A stretch of 6,312 nucleotides of DNA from Deltaproteobacteria bacterium (GCA_023230665.1 JALNWY010000174.1:1-6312), one strand, 5' to 3'; counted from the first letter of the stretch, positions 1-5,963 are shown. Notes: generated by a model from the sequence alone, not told the origin. Numbers and translations: made by a program.

Positions 1-1
1 A

Positions 2-310
2 GAGAAGGGCACTGCCCGGGCTGTCAGGGACCCGGGCTTCGCCATGGGGGGAAAAACCGGTACCGTGCAGGTGGTGAGCGGCTATACCTCCAAACTTCCG
101 GATCAGTCCGATCTTCCCTATAAGATCAGGGACCATGCATGGTTCTTCGGGTTTTCTCCGGTGGAGAATCCCGAGATCGTGGTAGTCGCCATTGTCGAAC
201 ACGGAGGGAGCGGATCGAGCATTGCCGCGCCCGTGGTCAGGGATGTGATAAAAGAATATTTCGCAGGCAAAGGATCGGATGATGAGCAGGTATGCCAGGA
301 TAGCCGATAA
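2..310 (+). CDS. mrdA: Penicillin-binding protein 2 (peptidoglycan transpeptidase), C-terminal part only
   Basis: The reading frame is open from base 2, so this is the 3' end of a gene that starts before the window; the ATG at 44 is internal. About 102 residues are visible. The class B PBP motif KTGT lies at 53-64 inside GGKTGTVQVV; this is the third active-site motif of the penicillin-binding transpeptidase fold. Downstream, AWFFGFSP and IVVVAIVEHGG are the usual closing strands, followed by a final helix (APVVRDVIKEYF) and a short polar tail. By family, PBP2 (MrdA) crosslinks peptidoglycan in the periplasm during lateral wall elongation, as the partner of RodA. The immediate overlap with rodA identifies it as the elongation enzyme rather than the divisome enzyme FtsI. 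The catalytic serine region and the membrane anchor are outside the window. Confidence 0.95.
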   Translation, partial: EKGTARAVRDPGFAMGGKTGTVQVVSGYTSKLPDQSDLPYKIRDHAWFFGFSPVENPEIVVVAIVEHGGSGSSIAAPVVRDVIKEYFAGKGSDDEQVCQDSR

Positions 311-1373
311 CATCGACTGGGGCCTCATCACCACGGCTCTGGCGATCGTATTCATTGGGCTTTTGTGCCTGTACAGCTCATCGCGGGGCACCGGCATCAC
401 TATCTTCTACAAACAGCTCATGTGGATCGCGATCGGCGTGCTGGTGATGATCGTCGTGTTTGCCGTGGATTATCGTGTGCTGCTGAGGTCGGCCTGGCCC
501 CTGTACATCCTCATGATCTTCGGGCTCGTCCTGGTGCTCATCGTGGGGAGGGAGATCTCCGGGGCACGGAGGTGGATTTCGTTCGGCCCCATGGGCATCC
601 AACCCTCGGAGCTGGCCAAGATCATCATGATCATCTGGCTGGCATACTGGGGGGAGCAGAAAAAATACATCCAAGGCTACGGCATCCGGGAGCTCGTGCT
701 GCCGACGTTCTTTATCCTTGTTCCCGTGGGGCTCATCCTCGTGGAGCCGGATCTGGGGACCGCCGGGATCGTGGCCCTCATCTCCTGCACGCTGATGCTT
801 CTCCTGGGGATCAAGAGATCAACCTTTGTCGGCCTGCTGGTCCTGTTCATATCCGCCATGCCGTTCATATGGTTCTCGCTCAAGGAATACCAGCGCCAAC
901 GGATCCTCACCTTTCTCGATCCCTCCCGGGACCCGCTGGGAAGCGGCTACCATGCCATGCAGTCAAAGATCGCCGTGGGTTCGGGAGGTCTTCTGGGCAA
1001 AGGGTTTCTCGAAGGTACGCAGACACAGCTGAGGTTTCTGCCCGAGCACCATACGGATTTCATCTTCTCGGTGGTGGCTGAAGAGTGGGGGTTCGCAGGC
1101 TCGGCCCTGCTCCTGCTCCTGTATGTGGCCCTGGTGACCAAGATAACCCAGATCGGCTTCAAGGCGAAAGACCGGCTCGGCACCATGATCTGTTTCGGGG
1201 TGGCGGCATTCTTTACCCTGCACATCTTCATCAACATCGCCATGGCTGTCGGGATATTCCCGGTGGTGGGCGTGCCCCTGCCGTTCATCAGCTATGGCGG
1301 CTCCTTCATGCTCATCAACTGGATATGCATCGGCCTGGTCCTGAACATAGCCTGGAGGAGGTTCATGTTCTAG
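279..1373 (+). CDS. rodA: RodA, SEDS-family peptidoglycan glycosyltransferase of the elongasome
   Basis: 364 residues, normal length for RodA. It polymerises lipid II glycan strands at the inner membrane, paired with PBP2. Family motifs are visible: GARRWI (95-100), QPSELAK (108-114), EPDLGTA (156-162), PEHHTDFIFSVVAEEWG (255-271) with the conserved catalytic-site aspartate at D260, and GVPLPFISYGGS (331-342). About ten hydrophobic segments fit the SEDS fold. The start is one of two adjacent ATGs (279 or 282); an AAAGG at 269-273 sits 5-8 bases upstream. The gene overlaps the end of mrdA by 32 bases, so the two are probably translationally coupled, and it is the last gene of its operon, with a terminator about 35 bases after the stop. 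The pairing with mrdA and the RodA-type motif set argue against FtsW. Nothing looks damaged. Confidence 0.97.
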   Translation: MMSRYARIADNIDWGLITTALAIVFIGLLCLYSSSRGTGITIFYKQLMWIAIGVLVMIVVFAVDYRVLLRSAWPLYILMIFGLVLVLIVGREISGARRWISFGPMGIQPSELAKIIMIIWLAYWGEQKKYIQGYGIRELVLPTFFILVPVGLILVEPDLGTAGIVALISCTLMLLLGIKRSTFVGLLVLFISAMPFIWFSLKEYQRQRILTFLDPSRDPLGSGYHAMQSKIAVGSGGLLGKGFLEGTQTQLRFLPEHHTDFIFSVVAEEWGFAGSALLLLLYVALVTKITQIGFKAKDRLGTMICFGVAAFFTLHIFINIAMAVGIFPVVGVPLPFISYGGSFMLINWICIGLVLNIAWRRFMF

Positions 1374-1406
1374 CCCTTGCTTTTAAGGGCATTCCGGTCC
1401 GAATAT

Positions 1407-1436
1407 AAAAAAATCCGGCTTCAAGCCGGATTTTTT
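1407..1436. terminator. Bidirectional Rho-independent terminator between convergent operons
   Basis: A perfect inverted repeat, AATCCGGCTT and AAGCCGGATT around one C, gives a GC-rich stem with a loop of about five bases. It is preceded by an A run (1407-1413) and followed by a T run (1430-1436), so each strand reads as a stem followed by U's. It lies 34 bases after rodA and about 40 bases after the end of the - strand glycosyltransferase-STAS gene, so it can stop transcription arriving from both sides. Confidence 0.93.
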
Positions 1437-1441
1437 CACGT

Positions 1442-1458
1442 GGGAGGAATCCCCTCCC
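1442..1458. repeat. Short hairpin next to the terminator
   Basis: GGGAGG (1442-1447) and CCTCCC (1453-1458) can pair around AATCC, followed by TTT on the + strand. It lies between the end of the - strand operon and the main terminator. It may help stabilise the 3' end of the - strand transcript or act as a weak extra terminator, but it lacks a convincing T run and could be chance. Confidence 0.4.
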
Positions 1459-1477
1459 TTTCATGAGGAAGGATGGG

Positions 1478-2977
1478 TCAGAGAAGGGCTCGGGCACCCG
1501 CCACCTTGAGCATTTGTGCCACATCGCCGGCAGCCCCTTTCAGAAAACAGGGTTTCCCCTTCTCCTCAAGGGCCTGCTTGAGATGAAAGAGAAAGACGAT
1601 TCCGGCAGAGTCTATGAACCGCAGCCGGCTGAGGTCGACCTCGCATTCCGTCTTGCCTTCATCAGAGACCAGGATTCGGATGAGATCGTGCGGTACACGG
1701 GAAACGCACAACTCACCAGAGAGACGAAGAATGATTCTTTGACCGTTCTTTTCCAGCTCATACTGGGGCGGGGGTGTTTCGATCATTTCATCCAGCGCGT
1801 GCAGGGCGTGGTCAACGTCGCGATATTCACGACAGGACACCAGATCGTACAGGCGGTTGTATTTCAGGTTTTTTTTCATGTCCTCGCTCAGTCCCGCAAA
1901 GAATACCCCGAATGCTGAGGCATCCATGAGAAGGATGATATTCAGGAGAAACCCCAACCCCGCGGAGTCGGTAAATCCCACCTCGCTGAAATCGAGGATG
2001 AGGTGCGCCGTCGGTTTCCGGGGCACGAGTGCCCGTATCCGTTCGGCGGACCCGGCATCGAGAACCCCGGGCAGGACAATATGGTGAAACTCGCCGGACT
2101 CTGTACTGCCGTGCCTGGAGACGATTCCGTTTTTGCACTTTCTCAGGTAGCCATGGGGTGCTGTGGCCCGGGCATGCTGATAGAAAAGGACCGAGGGCCA
2201 CAGGAGGGCCCCGATCTTGAGCAGGTCGATGAGATAGCGTTTCCACAGGCGTGCAGGGTCCCGGGATAACCGCCAGAGCCATTCCATGCCCGCGTTCTGC
2301 ATCCACAGCGGCGCGCGATGGGTGGATCCGGTGATGAAATCAAAGGTGCCTCCCACTCCGATGGACACCGGCACCTTCAGGCGGTCCCTGTTCCGTTCGA
2401 ACCAGATCTCCTGCTTGGGGTTGCCGAAGGCAATGAGCAGGATATCGGCCCTGGATTCATTGATTCTGCCAACGATTCCGCTGTCGTCCTCGTACGACTC
2501 CGGGAGTTTCGTCCCCCGGGTGTGGACAAAGGGCGAGTCCCATCCGGCGATTTTCAGGCCCGGGTTGGCCTGCTCGAGTATGCCTGCGGCCTTCTCGGCC
2601 GCTCCGGGATTTCCACCCAGAAGGTAGATGGACCTGCCTTTGCCGGCCGCCTCACTCGCGATGCGAGGCACGAGGTCTGCTCCGGTGACCCGCTCGCTCA
2701 GTGCCGGACCCAGAAGCCTGCTCGCCCAGACCAGGGGCATCCCGTCAGCCGTCGCCACATCCGCTCTCCTGAGGATCCTCTGGAGCTCGGGATGAGAGGA
2801 TTCCCGCAGATTCCAGCCCAGGGTATTTGCCAGAAAATCCGCATTCACTGTACAGACGAGCCTGGGCCTGCTATCGCGGGCATAACATTCCACAAGATGG
2901 AAGATCTGCTCCACGGTCTGATCCATGGTGAGTCGGTCAATGGGTACGCCGAGGATGATGACGGGTTCGCGCTTCAT
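1478..2977 (-). CDS. WecG/TagA/CpsF-family glycosyltransferase fused to two STAS domains
   Basis: 499 residues in three parts. Residues 1 to about 270 are a complete GT26 glycosyltransferase: TVNADF (43-48), ADG (77-79), a glycine-rich YLLGGNPGAAEKAAG (118-132), FGNPKQE (184-190), GVGGTFDFITG (207-217), and the C-terminal appendage RAPLWMQNAGMEWLWRL (221-237) with PARLWKRYL. A hydrophobic stretch (about 249-266) may hold it at the membrane. The family transfers ManNAc-type sugars from UDP to undecaprenyl-PP-linked GlcNAc; the exact sugar cannot be read here. Residues about 297-398 and 405-499 are two STAS domains with FTDSAG (S338) and FIDSAG (S457), both retaining the phosphorylatable serine. 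Usual family members end after the appendage, so the roughly 230-residue extension is unusual. The ATG at 2977 has a GGAG ten bases upstream. Likely role (inference): surface-glycan synthesis regulated by the kinase/phosphatase encoded upstream in the same operon. Domain calls are firm; the function of the fusion is open. Confidence 0.93.
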   Translation of the reverse strand: MKREPVIILGVPIDRLTMDQTVEQIFHLVECYARDSRPRLVCTVNADFLANTLGWNLRESSHPELQRILRRADVATADGMPLVWASRLLGPALSERVTGADLVPRIASEAAGKGRSIYLLGGNPGAAEKAAGILEQANPGLKIAGWDSPFVHTRGTKLPESYEDDSGIVGRINESRADILLIAFGNPKQEIWFERNRDRLKVPVSIGVGGTFDFITGSTHRAPLWMQNAGMEWLWRLSRDPARLWKRYLIDLLKIGALLWPSVLFYQHARATAPHGYLRKCKNGIVSRHGSTESGEFHHIVLPGVLDAGSAERIRALVPRKPTAHLILDFSEVGFTDSAGLGFLLNIILLMDASAFGVFFAGLSEDMKKNLKYNRLYDLVSCREYRDVDHALHALDEMIETPPPQYELEKNGQRIILRLSGELCVSRVPHDLIRILVSDEGKTECEVDLSRLRFIDSAGIVFLFHLKQALEEKGKPCFLKGAAGDVAQMLKVAGARALL

Positions 2978-3003
2978 GACAGGGGTGCTCCGGATGTCGG
3001 CAT
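2974..3003 (-). other. Possible 9-codon leader ORF overlapping the start of the glycosyltransferase-STAS gene
   Basis: An ATG at 3003 opens a tiny frame, MPTSGAPLS, whose TGA overlaps the ATG of the glycosyltransferase-STAS gene as ATGA. A purine-rich AAAGAGAGAG lies directly upstream of it. Such overlaps often couple translation. It fills most of the 54-base gap after the EpsI-like gene. The peptide is too short to recognise, and the arrangement could be chance. Confidence 0.2.
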
Positions 3004-3031
3004 ATGCTCTCTCTTTCGTAAGTTATGGGCC

Positions 3032-3388
3032 CTAGATATCAAACAGCACCCCGAACTGACCCAGCACCTCGCCGAGGTTCAGGGGGTGGTCTTCCACTGA
3101 CTGGAGCATGATCAAAACAGGCTCTTTGTCCGAGCGGCCCAGGGTTATCCTCCTCAGGGTCGCCTGGAACCAGTACCGCATCACCGAGATGTGGCGTTGC
3201 CTGCCGTTGGAGAACCAGTAGGCCGTCTCTCTGATCCTGCCGTACTTTTCCAGTTGCAGGAGCAGTGCCTCTCCTCCTTCGACGGGCGCCACGGTCTTGT
3301 TCCAGATCCGCCAGCCCGCACCCCGGAAGCAATACATGGGGTCGTGCACCGCGTGTCTGTTTCCTGCGCCGTCAATGGCGATCAGCAC
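3032..3388 (-). CDS. EpsI-like exosortase-associated domain protein, N-terminally truncated or with a non-standard start
   Basis: The 118 residues from a GTG at 3388 match the core of the exosortase-associated EpsI family: the VHDPMYCFRGAGW segment corresponds to the family's H-x-P-x-x-C-x-x-G-x-GW signature, and AYWF followed by a basic, aromatic stretch (about 57-75) matches its later strands. The family is linked to exosortase-type exopolysaccharide secretion. Usual members have about 200 residues with an N-terminal membrane helix; that helix is absent. Family-like sequence clearly continues upstream of the GTG (AEVIKRYYGFGADEL, back to about 3442), so the GTG falls inside a beta strand. 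Yet there is no in-frame ATG, GTG or TTG between it and an in-frame stop at 3536-3538. An AGGAG (3447-3451, - strand) sits where a start near 3440 would be expected, but the codons there are CTT and CGC. It may be a gene that lost its start, a truncated remnant, or one using an unusual start. No exosortase gene is in the window. Confidence 0.7.
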   Translation of the reverse strand: MLIAIDGAGNRHAVHDPMYCFRGAGWRIWNKTVAPVEGGEALLLQLEKYGRIRETAYWFSNGRQRHISVMRYWFQATLRRITLGRSDKEPVLIMLQSVEDHPLNLGEVLGQFGVLFDI

Positions 3389-3464
3389 GAGCTCGTCGGC
3401 GCCGAACCCGTAGTATCTCTTGATGACCTCGGCCTTGCGAAGAGGTCTCCTGGTCCGGGTGTCT

Positions 3465-3809
3465 TCAGGGCTCGACCGAGAAAGACCGCAGTGCCTCTTC
3501 CCTGGTGTTGTAGATGTCGATGATCTTATGCATCCTCACCAGCTCGAGCACGGAGCGCACCTGCTTCCGGACGTCACAGAGCTTCAGCGCACCCCCGGCT
3601 TCATTGAGGCGTCTGAGCGTGGTGATGAGGCTGCCGCATCCGGCCGAATCGATGAACTGCACAGCACTCATATCGAACACCGCCTGAGAGCTCTGCTCGA
3701 TAATCCGGGGAATGCTTTCCTTGAACTCCATTGCATTGCTCGCATCGAGAACCTTGGGCAGGGACGAGATGACCATGATGCCGTCGATGTTTTCAGCGAA
3801 GAGTTTCAC
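3465..3809 (-). CDS. Single-domain STAS protein (anti-sigma factor antagonist type, RsbV/SpoIIAA-like)
   Basis: 114 residues, the normal size for a stand-alone STAS domain. The central FIDSAGCGSL carries the DSAG motif with the phosphorylatable serine at S55, preceded by AVFDMSAV, the usual strand leading into it. In this family the unphosphorylated form binds an RsbW-type kinase or another target; phosphorylation by the kinase releases it and a PP2C phosphatase restores it. Both enzyme activities are predicted in the protein encoded just upstream. The start is a GTG at 3809, chosen because of the strong Shine-Dalgarno sequence (AAGGAGGAG) eight bases before it and because the preceding gene stops only two bases upstream, implying coupling. 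No sigma factor is encoded nearby, so the partner may be a glycan enzyme or something encoded elsewhere. Confidence 0.95.
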   Translation of the reverse strand: MKLFAENIDGIMVISSLPKVLDASNAMEFKESIPRIIEQSSQAVFDMSAVQFIDSAGCGSLITTLRRLNEAGGALKLCDVRKQVRSVLELVRMHKIIDIYNTREEALRSFSVEP

Positions 3810-3811
3810 CT

Positions 3812-5485
3812 TTATCTCCTCCTTTGCAGGAAGAATGTCACACAGGCACAGTTTTTGCCGCTGCTGTCACGGGAATAACGGACATAGTCCGCGGTGTGGG
3901 CAATGATATGGAGCCCGAAGCCGTCTTCCCTGGATCCGTCGAAGACCGGCTTGGGGGCCGAAGCGAAGTCGAACTCGATTCCCCAGTCGTAGAAGAAGAG
4001 CACGATCTCGTCGCGCGAGGTTTCCCCCTCGATGGCGATGGTTTCCCCGGGCTTTCCCTGGTACGCATGCTTGATGATGTTGGCCATGATCTCTGTGGCC
4101 ACGATCTGGATCATCTTTATCCTTTCGTCGTCCACCAGATTCGAACCGAGGCCCTTACACATATCACGGATGAGCGAGCGCACTCTTCCCAGCTCGTCCA
4201 GGTCAGACGGCACCTCCAGCTTCCATTCCTGGTTGTAGCGTTCTTCCGGTTCGGGCATCTCGATCTTGACGGCCACGCAGGTGAAGTCGTCTGAGAAGCT
4301 CTCGGTCTGCGAGAACGCCACAATATCCTTCCAGGCGGCTCTGCACAGGTCCTGCGGTTCGAGAAAGGCATGTCCCTGCACGAAATCCGTCAGGCGTTTC
4401 TCGCCGTAGAACTCGCCCGAGGGGTTCTTGGCCTCGGTCAGCCCGTCGGAGTAGAAGAAAAAAATGTCGCTGGCCCTGAAGGGAGCCAGAATCTGTCTGA
4501 ACCCCTTCTGCCCTGGAAAACCGAGCGGCATGTCCACCCCCTGGAGAAGGGTGCAGGTGTCCGTGTCGCTGTGATAGTGGATGGTGCGCATATGCCCGCA
4601 GTCCACGTAGCTCACCAGCTTCCGGGACGTGTCGAATCGCGCGTAGCACAGCGTGAAGAAGGTCTCCAGCTCGTTCATCCGGCCGATCATTTCCTCGTGC
4701 ACTTCAGAAACGATCTCCTCGGGGGAGGGGAGCTCTTCGGCCTCCGAGACGCGCGCCAGCCTGAAAATCGCGCCCATGAAATGCTGCTTTGCCGCCGCTC
4801 CCATGAGCGCGGCAGGGATACCCTTGCCCATGACATCGCCCACGATGACGTCGAGGCAGGTGTCGTTTATCGTGAAGAAGTCGTAGAAATCGCCGTCGAT
4901 CTTCTTGGACGCGATGGTGAGATCGCCGATCCTCATCCCTTTGAGGTTCTTGGGCCGGCCGCCCAGGAGAAGGGTCTGCTGGATCCGGGAGGCAATGGTG
5001 ATCTCGTGCTCCCGGGCCTTGAGGAGCTCGACCTCCATCCTGCGCAAGCGTCTCGCCTGGATCCTCGTGCGGATGGCCTGCTGGACCAGGGCCAGAAGCT
5101 CGCTGGGATTGAACGGCTTGGTGACGTAATCGAACGCCCCGTACTTCATGGCATCAACGGCATTGGACACCTCGTTGCTCACGGTGAGCATGATGGTGGG
5201 GATGTCGGGGAAGTTCTCCCTGATGTAGCGCAGGCAGGACATGCCGTCCATCTCGGGCATCCACAGGTCGAGCAGGATGATGCCGATGTCCTCGGACAAA
5301 AGCTCGATTGCCTCCTTGCCGTTTTTCGCCTCGATGACCCGGTATCCCTCCTTCTGCAGATGAGACTGCAGATAGGTGCGCACGACCCGGCTGTCGTCGA
5401 CCACCAGGATAGTTACAGGGGCCTTTTCCTCATCCAGAAAGAGTTCGATCGTTTTTTTATGGTGATTTTCAGCTGTTTTCGACAT
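3812..5485 (-). CDS. Response regulator with PP2C (SpoIIE/RsbU) phosphatase and RsbW-like kinase domains
   Basis: 557 residues, three domains. Receiver, about 25-140: acidic pair D30-D31, phosphoacceptor D73 (LLDLWMPEMDG), T101 and K123 (VTKPF). A charged helix (about 140-175), probably a signalling coiled coil, leads into a PP2C phosphatase (about 176-408) with metal-site motifs IDGDFYD (196-202), GDVMGKG (216-222), DCGH (295-298), YSDGLTEA (345-352) and SDDFT (398-402). A HATPase_c domain of the RsbW type follows (about 420-555): N-box ATEIMANIIKHAY (463-475), DWGIEFD (500-506) and GFGLHII (522-528). Key catalytic residues appear intact in all three. The likely role is to phosphorylate and dephosphorylate STAS serines in the cytoplasm, with the balance set by receiver phosphorylation from an unseen histidine kinase. 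It is first in its operon, coupled to the STAS gene. The ATG at 5485 has only a weak purine stretch (GCAGAGCG) as a ribosome site. The layout resembles Shewanella CrsR; Vibrio SypE has the same modules in another order. Confidence 0.95.
   Translation of the reverse strand: MSKTAENHHKKTIELFLDEEKAPVTILVVDDSRVVRTYLQSHLQKEGYRVIEAKNGKEAIELLSEDIGIILLDLWMPEMDGMSCLRYIRENFPDIPTIMLTVSNEVSNAVDAMKYGAFDYVTKPFNPSELLALVQQAIRTRIQARRLRRMEVELLKAREHEITIASRIQQTLLLGGRPKNLKGMRIGDLTIASKKIDGDFYDFFTINDTCLDVIVGDVMGKGIPAALMGAAAKQHFMGAIFRLARVSEAEELPSPEEIVSEVHEEMIGRMNELETFFTLCYARFDTSRKLVSYVDCGHMRTIHYHSDTDTCTLLQGVDMPLGFPGQKGFRQILAPFRASDIFFFYSDGLTEAKNPSGEFYGEKRLTDFVQGHAFLEPQDLCRAAWKDIVAFSQTESFSDDFTCVAVKIEMPEPEERYNQEWKLEVPSDLDELGRVRSLIRDMCKGLGSNLVDDERIKMIQIVATEIMANIIKHAYQGKPGETIAIEGETSRDEIVLFFYDWGIEFDFASAPKPVFDGSREDGFGLHIIAHTADYVRYSRDSSGKNCACVTFFLQRRR
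3816..3824 (-). promoter_or_regulatory. Shine-Dalgarno sequence for the STAS gene, embedded in the end of the phosphatase gene
   Basis: On the - strand AAGGAGGAG ends one base before the TAA of the receiver-phosphatase gene and encodes most of its final Gln-Arg-Arg-Arg. The GTG start of the STAS gene follows with an eight-base spacing from the GGAGG core. It decides the GTG start and ties synthesis of the STAS protein to ribosomes finishing the upstream gene. Confidence 0.9.
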
Positions 5486-5721
5486 TTCGCTCTGCTATCC
5501 CGCTTTTTCTCCTGTTGTCCGGGGACCGCCCCGATCCGGGCAGACTCCGTCCATCCTGGGTGAATATGAATATGAAGATTCTCATAGACGCAGCAGTTAT
5601 CACAGTAATGGCGGGATCGGAAAATGACGGATATTTCTTGAGCGTAGAAATGTGCCTTTAGCAGCTGCAAAAGAGTTGCAAGGTACCCCGAAACCCGCAC
5701 CAAAACAATAAGTGAGGAGCT
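5486..5721. promoter_or_regulatory. Upstream region of the regulatory operon; promoter expected here but not identified
   Basis: This gap must hold the leader, and perhaps the promoter, of the - strand operon starting at 5485. I could not find a convincing -35/-10 pair. Visible elements are a small GC-rich hairpin at 5520-5533 (CGGGG, ACCG loop, CCCCG), a six-base tandem repeat (TGAATA twice, then TGAAGA) at 5561-5578, an AGGAG on the - strand about 20 bases upstream of the start that is too far away to serve it, and a weak inverted repeat TGCAA/TTGCA at 5666-5680. The part near 5640-5720 may be further remnant of the adjacent pseudogene. Confidence 0.35.
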
Positions 5722-5963
5722 TCAAATCCTCCCCCTGCCACGCAAGGCTTCTGTTTCGTAAAAGCGTCTGGCACTCTCGTTCTTCACGGAAAGTAGCTGA
5801 ACGTAAGCCGACCAACTTTTTCCCGATCAGCCAATAAGCTGCTGTCATGATGCAATTAGCTGATCGCGCAGCAGATCTTCTGGCTGCGCCGATGATGCTG
5901 GAAGTATCTTTAATCGCAACGTTTTTCTAAAGTGCTGTCCGGTTTTGTCGGTTTCTTGGCCAT
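5722..5963 (-). pseudogene. Decayed DUF1016 (YhcG-like, PDDEXK nuclease family) gene, remnants in three frames
   Basis: Three pieces in three frames line up with the N-terminal half of a DUF1016 protein. Piece A (5963 to about 5922) starts with ATG and reads MAKKPTKPDSTLEK. A one-base loss in the T5 run at 5922-5926 shifts into piece B (5923 to about 5815), with ARRSAARSANCIMTAAYW followed by LIGKKLV, the usual first helix and YW-x-IG motif of the family. Piece C (5814 to about 5737) reads WSAYVQLLSVKN and ARRFYETEALRG, matching the WS-x-YV and ARxFYExEALRG motifs that in intact members lie several dozen residues further on. The stretch between B and C is therefore deleted. After ALRG the frame hits a TGA at 5722-5724 and the expected GWSVRQLDRQI is not found; the C-terminal nuclease domain is absent. 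Intact relatives often sit in restriction-modification or defence neighbourhoods. Assignment is by motif recall, without a search. Confidence 0.78.

Noticed and set aside
619..635. Palindromic GATCATCATGATCATC stretch
   Set aside because: It encodes repeated Ile/Met residues of a RodA membrane helix, so codon content explains it.
365..1081. 238-codon + strand frame inside rodA
   Set aside because: It is a frame-shifted reading of rodA, rich in Arg, His and Pro and without motifs.
2318..3100. 260-codon open frame on the + strand
   Set aside because: Antisense to the glycosyltransferase domain, with no recognisable motifs and low-complexity charged composition.
3465..3470. STAS-EpsI fusion by stop-codon readthrough or programmed frameshift
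   Set aside because: The STAS domain ends naturally just before its TGA, and I see no slippery heptamer or following RNA structure that would support recoding.
4370..5563. 397-codon open frame on the + strand
   Set aside because: It lies antisense to the receiver-PP2C-ATPase gene, whose motifs are unmistakable. The long opposite frame is a by-product of high GC and codon bias and shows no family motif.
5413..5703. 96-codon - strand frame reaching into the start of the receiver gene
   Set aside because: Its overlapping part is an out-of-frame reading of the receiver gene and the rest shows no known motif. I also could not fit it to the missing part of DUF1016.
5768..5784. Sigma-54-like TGGCAC element on the + strand
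   Set aside because: The -12 half reads TTCT rather than TTGC, it lies inside remnant coding sequence, and no + strand gene follows.
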